A stretch of 42,624 bases of DNA from Tepidimicrobium xylanilyticum (GCF_900106765.1 NZ_FNNG01000017.1:1-42624), one strand, 5' to 3'; shown: positions 25,697 to 32,995, numbered from the stretch's first letter. Numbers and translations are program-made. The notes: generated from the letters alone by a model not told the origin.

Positions 25697-26465
25697 TTAA
25701 AATAGCTCGTCAAGTAATATATAATAATTGATCCTTTCCCAGTCTGGTTCTATACCTAAATATTCAAAAAATAAATCTATATATTTATCAGTTTTAAATT
25801 TATTTTTAAAGGACCTGACTGCTAATGCAATATCCTGATATATATCCGCTATTCCTCCACGCCCTAAGTCTATGAAGCCACTTATCCTATTATCCTTTCT
25901 AAAAAATATTAGCCAAAGTATAATCCCCATGAGTAAATGAAAGTGTTTGATTTTTAGGTTTATTGTCTTTTAAATACGTTAGTAAATCCTCTAGGGAGGA
26001 AAAGCCATTATTTACTTCCCAATCAGATGTATCTACTAAGTTATTTTTAATATTATAATAAAGCAAGCTCCAGCTTTTTTTCTAATCTAGCATCAAAGGG
26101 ACAATTATCAATTGAAATTGATTGTAACATCTTTATTCCATCAGCCAATAATTTTGCAGTCTCCTCTGGCCTTCCTAGATAATAGGCAGAATATAGCATG
26201 GGCTCTTTAATTTCAGTGATCAATAGAAAATCATATCCTTCATTAGAACTATAATATACTATTTCAGGAACTGGTAATTTTCCCTTAAGCCAACCCTTCC
26301 CTCTTTATTTCATAGCTGGATTGAATCTTCAAATAATAGGTTGTTTTGTTATTATAATACCTTAGCACTTTAAAATTTGACTTGCCTATATCATCTCCTT
26401 CACATCTCATCCCCTTAAGTATATCTTTTAACTCTTTAGGATATTTTATATTTTATATTTTCCAT
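25697..26465 (-). pseudogene. Aminoglycoside 3'-phosphotransferase family pseudogene
   Basis: Starting at ATG 26465 behind GGGAGG, pieces in different frames line up as one APH(3')-type kinase: ELKDILKGMRCEGDDIG, KVLRYYNNKTTYYLKI (substrate Lys region), WLKGKLPVPEIVYYSSNEGY, SFTHGDYTLANIF (catalytic HGD), and GFIDLGRGGIADIYQDIALA (metal-binding IDLGR), ending at 25697. Lesions include a 7-base tandem duplication near codon 5, a deletion plus frameshift before WLKGK, a frameshift after KKLELA, and a T-run error after LANIF. The gene cannot be expressed as a kinase. Former role: ATP-dependent phosphorylation of aminoglycosides or related metabolites. Confidence 0.85.
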
Positions 26466-26536
26466 TGCTACCTCCCTTCATTACCAAAATTCATTATATA
26501 TATTCATTAAAAAGCACCTTGAAAGCTAATGGTCTT

Positions 26537-26780
26537 TTAATCACTATACAACAAACTATTATAAAAGTTCTTAAATCTATCTATATCTAGTTTAAAAGTT
26601 AGGGAGTCGTACATATTTCCTTTTACAAGTCCATAGTTCTTTAAGCGTGTCAATTCAATAAAACCAATTTTTCTAGCTAATTTAACCATTCTACAATTAC
26701 CCAACCAAATCTGTGTATAAATTTCATTTATGCCATTGGCAACAAAGCAGTTTATAAATGCTACTAAAGCTAACGATTAT
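26537..26780 (-). pseudogene. C-terminal fragment of a GNAT acetyltransferase gene
   Basis: A continuous frame reads ALVAFINCFVANGINEIY, then GNCRMVKLARKIGFIEL and YDSLTFKLDI, ending at TAA 26537. The pattern Gly-Asn-x-Arg-Met-x-Lys-Leu-Ala-x-Lys-x-Gly-Phe is the end of a GNAT domain. No start or N-terminal half is present. It is joined out of frame to another GNAT remnant at about 26775, so a deletion between two neighbouring GNAT genes is likely. Confidence 0.6.
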
Positions 26781-27235
26781 CTCCTTCAATGGAGGCAGGC
26801 CGTGGTCTATTAATAAATTTTAATTTCTCATATAGGTTCCACGCTTTAACATTGTCAGGATGGTGTTCAACATATACCTTTCTAGCCTTCCCTTCTTCAA
26901 AGACTTTAGCTATAATAGGATAATGCTTTTAAAGCAATTCCCTTCCCACCTGCAGAAGGCATTAATTTGATATCGAACACATCTATTCTGGTATCAATGT
27001 CCACGTCATAAAAAGTTTCCCCACAATAAGTACCATTTTCTAAATAGATAGAATAATGACAACGATATGGTGGTTTTATTGCCCTTTTAATCCATTCTTG
27101 AAGCTTATCTATAGTAATTCCTAAACCATTAGGAAAACCAACAAATTTCTTGACATGGCCATTATTTCATAACCTTTCAATGTGTTCCAAATCACTATGG
27201 GTAGTTACTTTAATAATAACTTTTAAATTCTTCAA
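26775..27235 (-). pseudogene. GNAT acetyltransferase pseudogene with TGA stop and frameshift
   Basis: A TTG at 27235 behind GGAGGG opens KNLKVIIKVTTHSDLEHIERL, stops at TGA (27177-27179), and resumes in frame with NNGHVKKFVGFPNGLG and CGETFYDVDIDTRIDVFDIK. After PSAGGKGIALKAL the frame shifts by one and continues with VFEEGKARKVYVEHHPDN and WNLYEKLKFINRPRP, a full GNAT C-terminus. Acetyl-CoA loop residues are degenerate. It then runs into a second GNAT tail (26537-26780). Confidence 0.7.
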
Positions 27236-27315
27236 AACATTCCCTCCAAATATTTCAGTTTGGAGGGTTAATATCTGTGGTTAAGTATTAGTATAAAGAT
27301 ATATTGTTTGCCTAT

Positions 27316-27929
27316 TTACTCATATTTCACAAAACCCAGTTTGCTTTCTAATGTTTCTCCAGTCAAAGGGTGAATATTCATAATGAATCCGGTTTCACCA
27401 TAACGACCATTCTTGTTTTCGTCAAAGTATTGACTATCCATTGCTATATGCTTAATATGACCACATATAACACAGTATCTGCTGCCTTCATATAGATGCT
27501 TAATCCATTCTAAAGTACACTCTAGATTTAAGAAGCATTCTTTAATCCTTGGAGCTTTAATAGAAATACTTTTTCAACCGTTAATCCACTTTCTGTTATG
27601 TCATCAAGTACATATTTATTATTTTCAATGGTCTTATGGCATTTATCTCAAATCTCTCTATTAGGAAAGTTAATGCAAAACTCCTTATCTCTTATAATGT
27701 TTTTTATTGTATGGCCATAATTTATTGGAATACCGGACATTATGCAGAAGTGACCTCCTCCATCTCCTGAAAAGGAAGACCAGGAATGTAAGCATACATT
27801 AGGCAAACCATTTTCTTTGTAGGTTGTAATTAAAAATATAGGCATTGGTACACCTATAAGATACTCTACCCAATTAAAAACTTCATACTGTCACGCTTGT
27901 GGTTTTTGATTTTCAAACTCATATTTCAT
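27316..27929 (-). pseudogene. Flavin reductase-like (FMN-binding) pseudogene
   Basis: AGGAGG precedes ATG 27929. The frame carries a TGA at codon 13 (27891-27893), resumes with QYEVFNWVEYLIGVPMPIFL and PNVCLHSWSSFSGDGGGHFC, the FMN-binding start of flavin reductase-like proteins, then meets a second TGA (27648-27650) after NFPNREI. It continues with DKCHKTIENNKYVLDD, loses one A in an A-run after TVEK, and ends with NIHPLTGETLESKLGFVKYE at 27316. Repaired it would be about 204 aa. The segment 27845-27648 alone is too short to fold as a reductase. Confidence 0.78.
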
Positions 27930-28276
27930 AATATAGTCCTCCTACAATTTACAACCACAATTGATCAACATTACAATCAAAAAGCAATTTATACTACTTC
28001 CATGGACTTTACATCAGAAATTAATTTTTGGTTTTATATCCTACAGATTAAAATCTAAAGGGTTCAATGTATAATTATAACTAGTCTTAAAAATATCGTA
28101 GAATTAAACGAGTATTTCAGATCATTTATAAGGTTATTCTTATTTATGATAAACAATGTTTTTTGTTATATTCCCTTATTATCTTCTATTCTTTTAATTG
28201 GAATACTGTTTACTTTACAAATAAGTTCATCAACGTTCCTAGAAGATTAGACAGCATTGTTAAAAGTAATTAAAAA
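27930..28276. other. Intergenic stretch, possible short membrane peptide remnant
   Basis: No recognisable gene. A plus-strand frame of 34 codons (28146-28250) would give a single hydrophobic helix containing YIPLLSSILLIGILFTLQ but has no clear ribosome site, and the frame is open about 29 codons further upstream. I regard it as chance or a remnant. Confidence 0.35.
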
Positions 28277-28756
28277 TCACCATATTTTATCTAACTTGTT
28301 TGCATAAAACTTAATGGCTCTTTTATACCTATTTATATTCTCATCATAGGATGTTTCAGCAATACAAAATAATAATATTTCCATTGCTTTAGAGTATTCT
28401 TTCATATTATATAATGTCATTGCATAGAAAACTTTCATCGCTTCATCCTGAGGAAACTTATCTAATCCTTCCTCAAAGGTCTTTTTCGATTTTTCATATT
28501 CTCCTAAAGTTCTATATGTACTCCCTAAACCTAAATAAGCTCCTCTCAATTCTTCATCAGGCAATCCAATTGCAATAGCCTTTTCATAGTATTGTACTGC
28601 ATCTTTTTCTAATCCAAGTGCATCAAAGCTCCATGCACAATGGTAGTTAATCATAGGGTCATCAGGACACTTATTTGCAAGACTTACTAATAGCCTATTA
28701 GATTCCTCCAGCTTCCCTTCTTTTCTTAATTTAATTGCTATTTCTAAATCTTTCAT
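28277..28756 (-). CDS. Tetratricopeptide repeat protein
   Basis: A 159-aa protein built almost wholly of TPR helices: an initial pair (AIKLRKEGKLEESNRLL), then INYHCAWSFDALGLEKDAVQYYEKAI, AYLGLGSTYRTLGEYEKSKK and FYAMTLYNMKEYSKAMEILL, each with the W/L-G-Y-A-P spacing of TPRs. Such proteins bind partner peptides; no enzyme motif. I start at ATG 28756 (MKDLEIAIKL) because GTGAGGGG lies upstream; 25 further codons are open but without a site. Single gene, partner unknown. Confidence 0.82.
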   Translation of the reverse strand: MKDLEIAIKLRKEGKLEESNRLLVSLANKCPDDPMINYHCAWSFDALGLEKDAVQYYEKAIAIGLPDEELRGAYLGLGSTYRTLGEYEKSKKTFEEGLDKFPQDEAMKVFYAMTLYNMKEYSKAMEILLFCIAETSYDENINRYKRAIKFYANKLDKIW

Positions 28757-28896
28757 AGTTAATCCCCTCACAACCAAATATATTACATTTAATATTATAT
28801 CCTTTATCCGCATGCTTTCCCACAATTTCAATTATATAACATAAATTTAAAAGTTAATCTACTTTATAAATTACAAACCCAATTCTTTTATAAAGC

Positions 28897-28933
28897 AAAA
28901 AACAACCTTTATCTTTAAAGACAAAGGCTGTTT
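28897..28933 (-). terminator. Terminator of the DUF3841 gene
   Basis: AAACAACCTTT (28900-28910) and AAAGGCTGTTT (28923-28933) form a stem with one mismatch and an inner TCTTTAAAGA dyad. A T run follows on the minus strand. Confidence 0.8.
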
Positions 28934-28943
28934 CTTTATCCTC

Positions 28944-29540
28944 TCAATAGTCATAGTATAATATATCTTTAACCATTTCAGACCTAATTTCCCAAATATT
29001 AGCTTGTACTCTAAATATATCCCATACATCTATTTCGAATATCCTCATCCAACTATCCATAATCCTTTTCCTCTCTTCTGGATAAAAATGGACAATCCTA
29101 TCATCCATAACAGAAAAAGCATCTTTAAAGCCTTTCCTCTTTATATCTTTTAAATATTCTTCCCTATCCTTTTCATCCTTTGGTATATATAAGTGATTAA
29201 GTACATAATCCCATTTCATCCCATCAAAATAAATAACCTCAGATTCATCTACCTCTAGTACATAAACAACTGTATCCTTAGTAGGCCTTAACATGTTTTC
29301 TTCACTAATAGAACACCAAATAGGAAACTCTACCCCTTCAGGTTTTGGAACAATTTTGCTTGCATTAGATGTAAACCAATTGTATAGTTCAATAATATAA
29401 TCTGCTATTTCTTCAAATTTCTCATCTAGATGTTTCTTTTTAATTCTAATTAAACTATTATTTTTTAAGTCTTCTAAACTTCTAATATCCTGTCTAGTCC
29501 AAAGGGTAACTTTTTTTGTGTTTTCTGATACTGAATTCAT
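28944..29540 (-). CDS. DUF3841 domain-containing protein
   Basis: A 198-aa protein matching the DUF3841 layout: it begins with VTLWTRQDIRSLEDLKNN, has a central FPIWCSI and VVYVLEVDESEVIYFDGMKWDYVLNH, and ends WDIFRVQANIWEIRSEMVKD. Cytosolic, function unknown. I start at ATG 29540 since AAGGAAG lies eight bases upstream; a GTG three codons earlier overlaps that site. It has its own terminator. The family fold is possibly related to ADP-ribosyl-transferase-like domains, but nothing catalytic can be pointed to here. Confidence 0.8.
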   Translation of the reverse strand: MNSVSENTKKVTLWTRQDIRSLEDLKNNSLIRIKKKHLDEKFEEIADYIIELYNWFTSNASKIVPKPEGVEFPIWCSISEENMLRPTKDTVVYVLEVDESEVIYFDGMKWDYVLNHLYIPKDEKDREEYLKDIKRKGFKDAFSVMDDRIVHFYPEERKRIMDSWMRIFEIDVWDIFRVQANIWEIRSEMVKDILYYDY

Positions 29541-29558
29541 TATCTTCACTTCCTTTTG

Positions 29559-29591
29559 AAAAAAGTGACAGCAGAATTTACTTCTACTGTC
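29559..29591 (-). terminator. Terminator of the universal stress protein gene
   Basis: GACAGCAGAA (29567-29576) pairs with TTCTACTGTC (29582-29591), one mismatch, then a T run on the minus strand. Confidence 0.75.
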
Positions 29592-29594
29592 CTT

Positions 29595-29975
29595 TTATAA
29601 AATAATGAATTTTACGTCCGGTAAAGCATTTTGCAATTGCATTCCAATACCTGCTTTTTCTTCCATTCCTTGATTTTGAGAACTCCCCATAACAATATGG
29701 GTAATACTGTTTGATTTTGCAAAGTTAATGATAGTCTTTAATACATCTTTCGACCTTAATACTGTTAAATCGGCTCCTGCCTTTTTAGAAACATTGAACA
29801 AATATTCTAAAGCCTCTCCATCATTTGCATATTCTAAAAAGTTTTCTCTTTCGTTAACTACATGTATTACATAAAGTTTATCTTCCTTAGATTTAATTAA
29901 TTTATAACCTTCTAAGATCAATCTTTCACAGGTTTTCTGCTGAGTTACACAGACCATGACCTTAGCTTTTTCCAT
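29595..29975 (-). CDS. Universal stress protein family (UspA/KdpD-like domain)
   Basis: A 126-aa alpha/beta protein. It starts with strand KVMVCVTQQKTCERLILEG, has LYVIHVVNE, and ends with HIVMGSSQNQGMEEKAGIGMQLQNALPDVKFIIL. The MGSS loop stands where G-x-x-G-x9-G(S/T) binds ATP in some UspA proteins, but the full motif is not kept. The pattern is nearest the Usp domain of KdpD sensors. Cytosolic; probably a small nucleotide-sensing or scaffold protein. GGGGGAT precedes the ATG. Confidence 0.75.
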   Translation of the reverse strand: MEKAKVMVCVTQQKTCERLILEGYKLIKSKEDKLYVIHVVNERENFLEYANDGEALEYLFNVSKKAGADLTVLRSKDVLKTIINFAKSNSITHIVMGSSQNQGMEEKAGIGMQLQNALPDVKFIIL

Positions 29976-30083
29976 ATGAAATCCCCCTTTAAAAGAGTGG
30001 CGCCTATTACATTATAACATGAATTGATTAAAAAAGTATTGATTATAATATAATTTATTAAGTTATGAGACACTATTTAAACT

Positions 30084-30112
30084 AAAAATAGGATAGGCTA
30101 ACCTACCCTATT
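30084..30112 (-). terminator. Terminator of the spore protein gene
   Basis: AATAGGATAGG (30084-30094 region) pairs with CCTACCCTATT with one mismatch, overlapping the stop codon, and is followed by T residues on the minus strand. Confidence 0.7.
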
Positions 30113-30317
30113 CTTCATCAATCAGCTCTTGTTCTCCCATTTCCACTAATTTTTGAGTCATTAGCCCTCCTACAGGCCCGGCTGTAAAAATATTAGTTAC
30201 AGGATCTAGTTCTTTCTTATTTTCTAAAGCATCTGAAATTCCTAATTCATTAGCTAATTCAATTTTCATCTCGTTTAATGCTTTGATTGCATTTGTATCT
30301 ATAGGTCTTTTTCCCAA
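30108..30317 (-). CDS. Small acid-soluble spore protein, alpha/beta type, divergent
   Basis: A 69-aa protein from TTG 30317 behind a strong GAGGTGATAAAA; a longer frame is open but lacks a site. The first half, ALNEMKIELANELGI, matches the SASP helix around the germination protease site. The second half, NIFTAGPVGGLMTQKLVEMGEQ, matches the DNA-binding G-x-V-G-G-x-M-x-x-x-L-V region, with AGP replacing the usual R-x-N-G. It would coat DNA in the spore. The substitution suggests a minor or specialised member. Expression is expected in the forespore under sigmaG (inference). Confidence 0.8.
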   Translation of the reverse strand: MGKRPIDTNAIKALNEMKIELANELGISDALENKKELDPVTNIFTAGPVGGLMTQKLVEMGEQELIDEE

Positions 30318-30437
30318 TTTTATCACCTCATAAAATAGAATTCTCTCCATTTTATTTTATCTAATAACGTAAAATCAATACCATCCAATTTGAGGAATTT
30401 AGGATAGTAATATATTGTTGTTAAATATAAAATTAAA

Positions 30438-30461
30438 AGACCAGGCAAAACCTGATCTCAT
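30438..30461 (-). terminator. Terminator after the DUF1259 remnant
   Basis: AGACCAGG and CCTGATCT form an imperfect stem around AAAA just past the stop codon; TTTTAATTTT follows on the minus strand. Confidence 0.65.
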
Positions 30462-30750
30462 TTAATATTTTAAAACTTGAAAAGCTTCAGCAACTTTTCT
30501 TGCAAAGCTCAAAGGATCCTCTATAGAAAAAAAGTGAATATAAAACAACCTAGGTTTATCAAACAGCCAATGATTGTGTAAAGCTGTTACTTCTATATTT
30601 CTTTCTCTTAAGGCTGATATAAAAGGATTTATTTCTCTTTGCAATATCACTGTTTCCCCTAAATTAAGAGTTCTACCTCTACTATCCATAGATTCAAAAG
30701 AAAACAGTGCTGCAATTACAAGTGGACTCCTTGTGGGTCTTCCTGCAATT
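30462..30750 (-). pseudogene. DUF1259 protein, 5' half missing
   Basis: The C-terminal half of a DUF1259 protein is intact: SPLVIAALFSFESMDSRGR, LGETVILQREINPFISALRE, ALHNHWLFDKPRLFYIHF and FARKVAEAFQVLKY. The paired His of ALHNHW and the His of YIHF are kept. The N-terminal half (about 100 or more residues) is absent: sequence to the right of about 30745 is the opposite-strand permease remnant. An in-frame ATG exists at 30794 but has no family homology there and no ribosome site. The original function of the family is unknown. Confidence 0.75.
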
Positions 30751-30751
30751 T

Positions 30752-31078
30752 TTTGCAAACACAGCCCCAGAAGCTTTAAATGCTCTCTCGCCATCTATAG
30801 TCGCATTAGGACAGAGAGCCATGTTTACCGCAGCTATATGGGGAGCAATATTGGTATATATAATCGATAACCAGTTAGAAAAAGCAGTTAAAGTTTCTTT
30901 TGTAGCAATAATTTTATCAGCCATAGGCCTTATTCATGCACCGAAACTTGCTATCCTTTACAATTATAAGTCCGCCTTGGCCTATTTAATTATGGGTATA
31001 ATATTATGGGGCTTTAGCATAACCCTAAAGGATGTAGAAGATGAAAATGAATCTTTAAGAAATACGATGACAGATTAG
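30752..31078 (+). pseudogene. NCS2-type permease, C-terminal fragment
   Basis: The plus frame reads NTAPEALNALSPSIVALGQ, then RAMFTAAIWGAILVYIID, three further hydrophobic segments and an acidic tail, ending at TAG 31078. This resembles the end of xanthine/uracil-type (NCS2) permeases found in clostridia. About three quarters of the gene, including the start, is missing. It meets the DUF1259 remnant head to head at about 30750, so both genes lost their 5' ends in one rearrangement. Confidence 0.55.
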
Positions 31079-31430
31079 TCTACTAAGTAGCCTTGAGGAA
31101 GTAGAATTTAAAGCATTTAATGCAAAAACCAAAATTCTTAGGATTTTTTTCATTTTATAATTCTTAAGCACTTTTATTTTTAAGTAAATTATTAGATATT
31201 TCAGCAAGCTAGATTCAAATCAATGCTATATTAGAGAAATAGCCTAAATATCAATTATAAATTTAGTAAGAAAACAGTTAAGCTATTATATTTTAGCACC
31301 TTAACAATCACTCTTGTATACTAAAACATATGAAAAAAGGGATTTTCACAGAATTAATATATATTTTCATCTCAAATTAAATCCCAATCTGTAAAGTTAT
31401 TGATTTCTATATTGTTAGAACTTTTCAAAA
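31079..31430. other. Intergenic stretch without recognisable gene
   Basis: AT-rich sequence between the permease fragment and the tRNA terminator. No ribosome site with an open frame and no strong hairpin are seen. Confidence 0.45.
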
Positions 31431-31454
31431 AACAAAAAGCCGCCAAAGCGGCTT
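31431..31454 (-). terminator. Terminator of the tRNA-Sec gene
   Basis: AAGCCGC (31437-31443) pairs with GCGGCTT (31448-31454) around CAAA, followed by T residues on the minus strand, eight bases past the CCA end. Confidence 0.88.
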
Positions 31455-31462
31455 ATTATCAA

Positions 31463-31559
31463 TGGCGGGAGTATGTGGGAATCGAACCCACCCAAGAGGC
31501 TCCTAACCCCTCGTACTGGTTTTGAAGACCAGAGGGCACACCAGCACCCATCTACTCCC
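31463..31559 (-). tRNA. selC: Selenocysteine tRNA, anticodon TCA
   Basis: A 97-base tRNA with CCA encoded. Anticodon loop CTTCAAA (anticodon TCA at 31525-31523) sits on a stem TCTGGT/ACCAG. The D arm has a 6-bp stem with a 4-base loop (GGGTGC-TGGT-GTGCCC) and the variable arm is long, both hallmarks of tRNA-Sec. The T arm is GTGGG-TTCGATT-CCCAC. The acceptor pairs seven bases (GGGAGTA/TACTCCC); an eighth pair would be G-A. It has its own terminator. It shows that the organism makes selenoproteins; selA, selB and selD are not in the window. Confidence 0.95.
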
Positions 31560-31680
31560 ATACAAAAGCGGTAATGACCACTAATATATTATAGCATTTA
31601 TTTCATTGATGTCAAGTATGCAAGAATTTTGTAATTTATTAATTCAGCATGTCAAATTGAAGCAAATATTATTGTCAAAT

Positions 31681-31974
31681 CTATTTATCTTTGGATTTTT
31701 TCCTAGTTAAGGATAATCCACCGAATCCGCTTATTATTGCAATATAGAATCCAAAGTCATACCACCAACCTGTATTTGCTGGTTCATAGATTCTTATTTG
31801 AGGATTGAAAATACTTATTATCAGGGAAAAAGGGGCAATCCAACCATGCCATATTCCTGATAGAAATCCCGCAGGATCTGAATTAGTATATTCTCCATTT
31901 CCAGGCATACATCCAGTAATTAACATTGAAGTTATAATGATCAAAAGTAACAATACAATATATTTCTTGTTCAT
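31681..31974 (-). CDS. Small lipoprotein of unknown function
   Basis: A 97-aa protein starting at ATG 31974 behind AAGGAGG. Signal peptide NKKYIVLLLLIIITSMLITGC ends in lipobox ITGC; the mature part begins CMPGNGEYTNSDPAGF. Two further hydrophobic stretches follow, WIAPFSLIISIF and FGFYIAIISGFGGLSL, with WHGW and WWYDFGF, and it ends with a Lys-rich tail. So it is probably a lipid-anchored two-helix membrane protein. Proteins with this GIWHGWIAP and NTGWWYDFG pattern seem conserved in Gram-positive bacteria, but I know no function. Confidence 0.75.
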   Translation of the reverse strand: MNKKYIVLLLLIIITSMLITGCMPGNGEYTNSDPAGFLSGIWHGWIAPFSLIISIFNPQIRIYEPANTGWWYDFGFYIAIISGFGGLSLTRKKSKDK

Positions 31975-32025
31975 ATAGTCCTCCTTTTCATATTTACTCA
32001 ATTGTAGCTTCTATATTTATTAAGC

Positions 32026-32322
32026 TCATATATCTATATCATATTCTTTCATTTTATTATATAAAGTCTGCCTTCTAATTCCTAAAAGTTCTGCTGCTTT
32101 ACTCTTATTACCTTTAACAAAGTGAAAATCGGAATGAGAGTCTATATCAATAAAACCCGGACTTACAATATAGCCTTTTGCATCTATGACTTTCAAGGCA
32201 TCTGAATCTATATATCGAGATGTCTCTTTTATATATCCATCTTTAATGCCAATATCAGCAAAATATGATCCTTTGCCTGAACCATCTATAACTTCTCCAC
32301 TTTTTATGATTAAATTATACAT
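32026..32322 (-). pseudogene. D-aminoacylase N-terminus fused to a Fis-type helix-turn-helix
   Basis: From ATG 32322 (after GAGAGGAGAAGG) the first 70 residues are the start of a D-aminoacylase/dihydroorotase-like amidohydrolase: NLIIKSGEVIDGSGKGSYFA, KVIDAKGYIVSPGFIDI, SHSDF. The metal motif H-x-H is changed (DIDSHSD rather than DIHSHSD). Then in the same frame comes GNKSKAAELLGIRRQTLYNK, the C-terminal Fis helix-turn-helix of a sigma-54 activator. The amidohydrolase barrel and the activator's AAA domain are both missing, so a deletion joined two genes. The 98-aa product could still bind DNA but is most likely a scar. Confidence 0.8.
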
Positions 32323-32400
32323 AGGCCTTCTCCTCTCTGGTAATTCTAATACAACATAGTTTATTAATGATATTTTACCATATAGTCTAAAACCCTGCAA

Positions 32401-32676
32401 TTTACTGAAATTTCATATTAGTCCTATGTGTAAAATAATTTGACAATTCTATTCCCTCCCAAAGTAAAATGCTGTACACTTTTTTAAGATTGATATAACT
32501 TATCTTAAATATAATCATCATTTATTTGAATTTTCATATTTTTCTTTAATTGTAAAACCCTAAATCTAAAGGCTTATAGCGAGAAATTTAAGTTCAAATA
32601 TTATTTTCCAACATGATGGAATAGTAATTGCATCATAATACTTGTAAATCAAATTTTAATCCTTTTTAGGAGGTTA
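32401..32676. other. Intergenic stretch between divergent remnants
   Basis: AT-rich, presumably the old divergent control region of the amidohydrolase and the YfcC genes. AGGAGG at 32669-32674 is the surviving ribosome site of the YfcC remnant. I see no good sigma-54 site. Confidence 0.4.
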
Positions 32677-32889
32677 TTATACGAGGTGGGGTAAATATAT
32701 TTGAAGTATTAACTATTGTTCCTAGAGGAATGATGGTTGCAGCTCAAATGACCTTCTTCATATTTATAGTGGCAGGCTCATTTCAAATTATTACTTCTAC
32801 TGGTGCTATAGAAGCAGGAATCCATAAAGTAGCTAATATGTTAATATGTTTGTATTCTCTTTAACTGGAGCTTTTTTAGGCTTTGCAAA
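32677..32889 (+). pseudogene. YfcC-family transporter fragment
   Basis: The plus frame after an AGGAGG site reads VNIFEVLTIVPRGMMVAAQ, MTFFIFIVAGSFQIITSTG and AIEAGIHKVANM, then stops (32862-32864); another frame carries FVFSLTGAFLGFA. These blocks fit the YfcC family of C4-dicarboxylate/amino-acid-type membrane carriers, in which they are normally about 80 residues from the start. The N-terminus, a piece in the middle and nearly the whole C-terminal half are gone. Confidence 0.6.
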
Positions 32890-32964
32890 GGTCATTCAAC
32901 TGAAGATGTAAGAAAGATTACAGGAAAATACTGGATAAGGATATTAGGAGAAACTCTAAGATAA
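32890..32964 (+). pseudogene. C-terminal 24 residues of a membrane-dipeptidase-like gene
   Basis: The frame GHSTEDVRKITGKYWIRIL ends at TAA 32964. It follows the pattern G-[YH]-S-x-E-D-[IV]-x-K-I-x-G-x-x-[FW]-[LI]-R-[IV]-L found at the end of peptidase family M19 (membrane dipeptidase). It is joined directly to the YfcC fragment. The call rests on a short match and is tentative. Confidence 0.4.
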
Positions 32965-32995
32965 AGCCATAGGATAATTTGTAACCTATGGCTTT
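32963..32995. terminator. Bidirectional terminator
   Basis: AAAGCCATAGG (32963-32973) pairs perfectly with CCTATGGCTTT (32985-32995). It lies between the convergent dipeptidase remnant and the cobalamin adenosyltransferase gene. Confidence 0.8.

Noticed and set aside
27648-27893. Flavin reductase as a selenoprotein with two Sec residues
   Set aside because: The gene also has a one-base deletion in an A-run and no evident SECIS after either TGA, so it is treated as a pseudogene.
28146-28250. A 34-codon plus-strand membrane peptide gene
   Set aside because: No ribosome site, and the frame is open upstream without a start; kept only as a note on the intergenic stretch.
30574-30870. A 98-codon plus frame across the DUF1259 fragment
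   Set aside because: It is the reverse of the well-matched DUF1259 sequence and changes character at the junction.
30694-30924. A 76-codon minus frame opposite the permease fragment
   Set aside because: Its translation has no family features and it mirrors the plus-strand permease fragment; the ATG has no ribosome site.
31437-31454. Possible short CRISPR-like or REP repeat (GCCGC...GCGGC)
   Set aside because: It is a single hairpin eight bases past tRNA-Sec followed by T residues, so a terminator. No CRISPR array with regular repeats and spacers was seen anywhere in the window.
32400-32700. A sigma-54 promoter in the divergent control region of the scar
   Set aside because: I could not find GG and GC ten bases apart in a TGGCA/TTGC context there.
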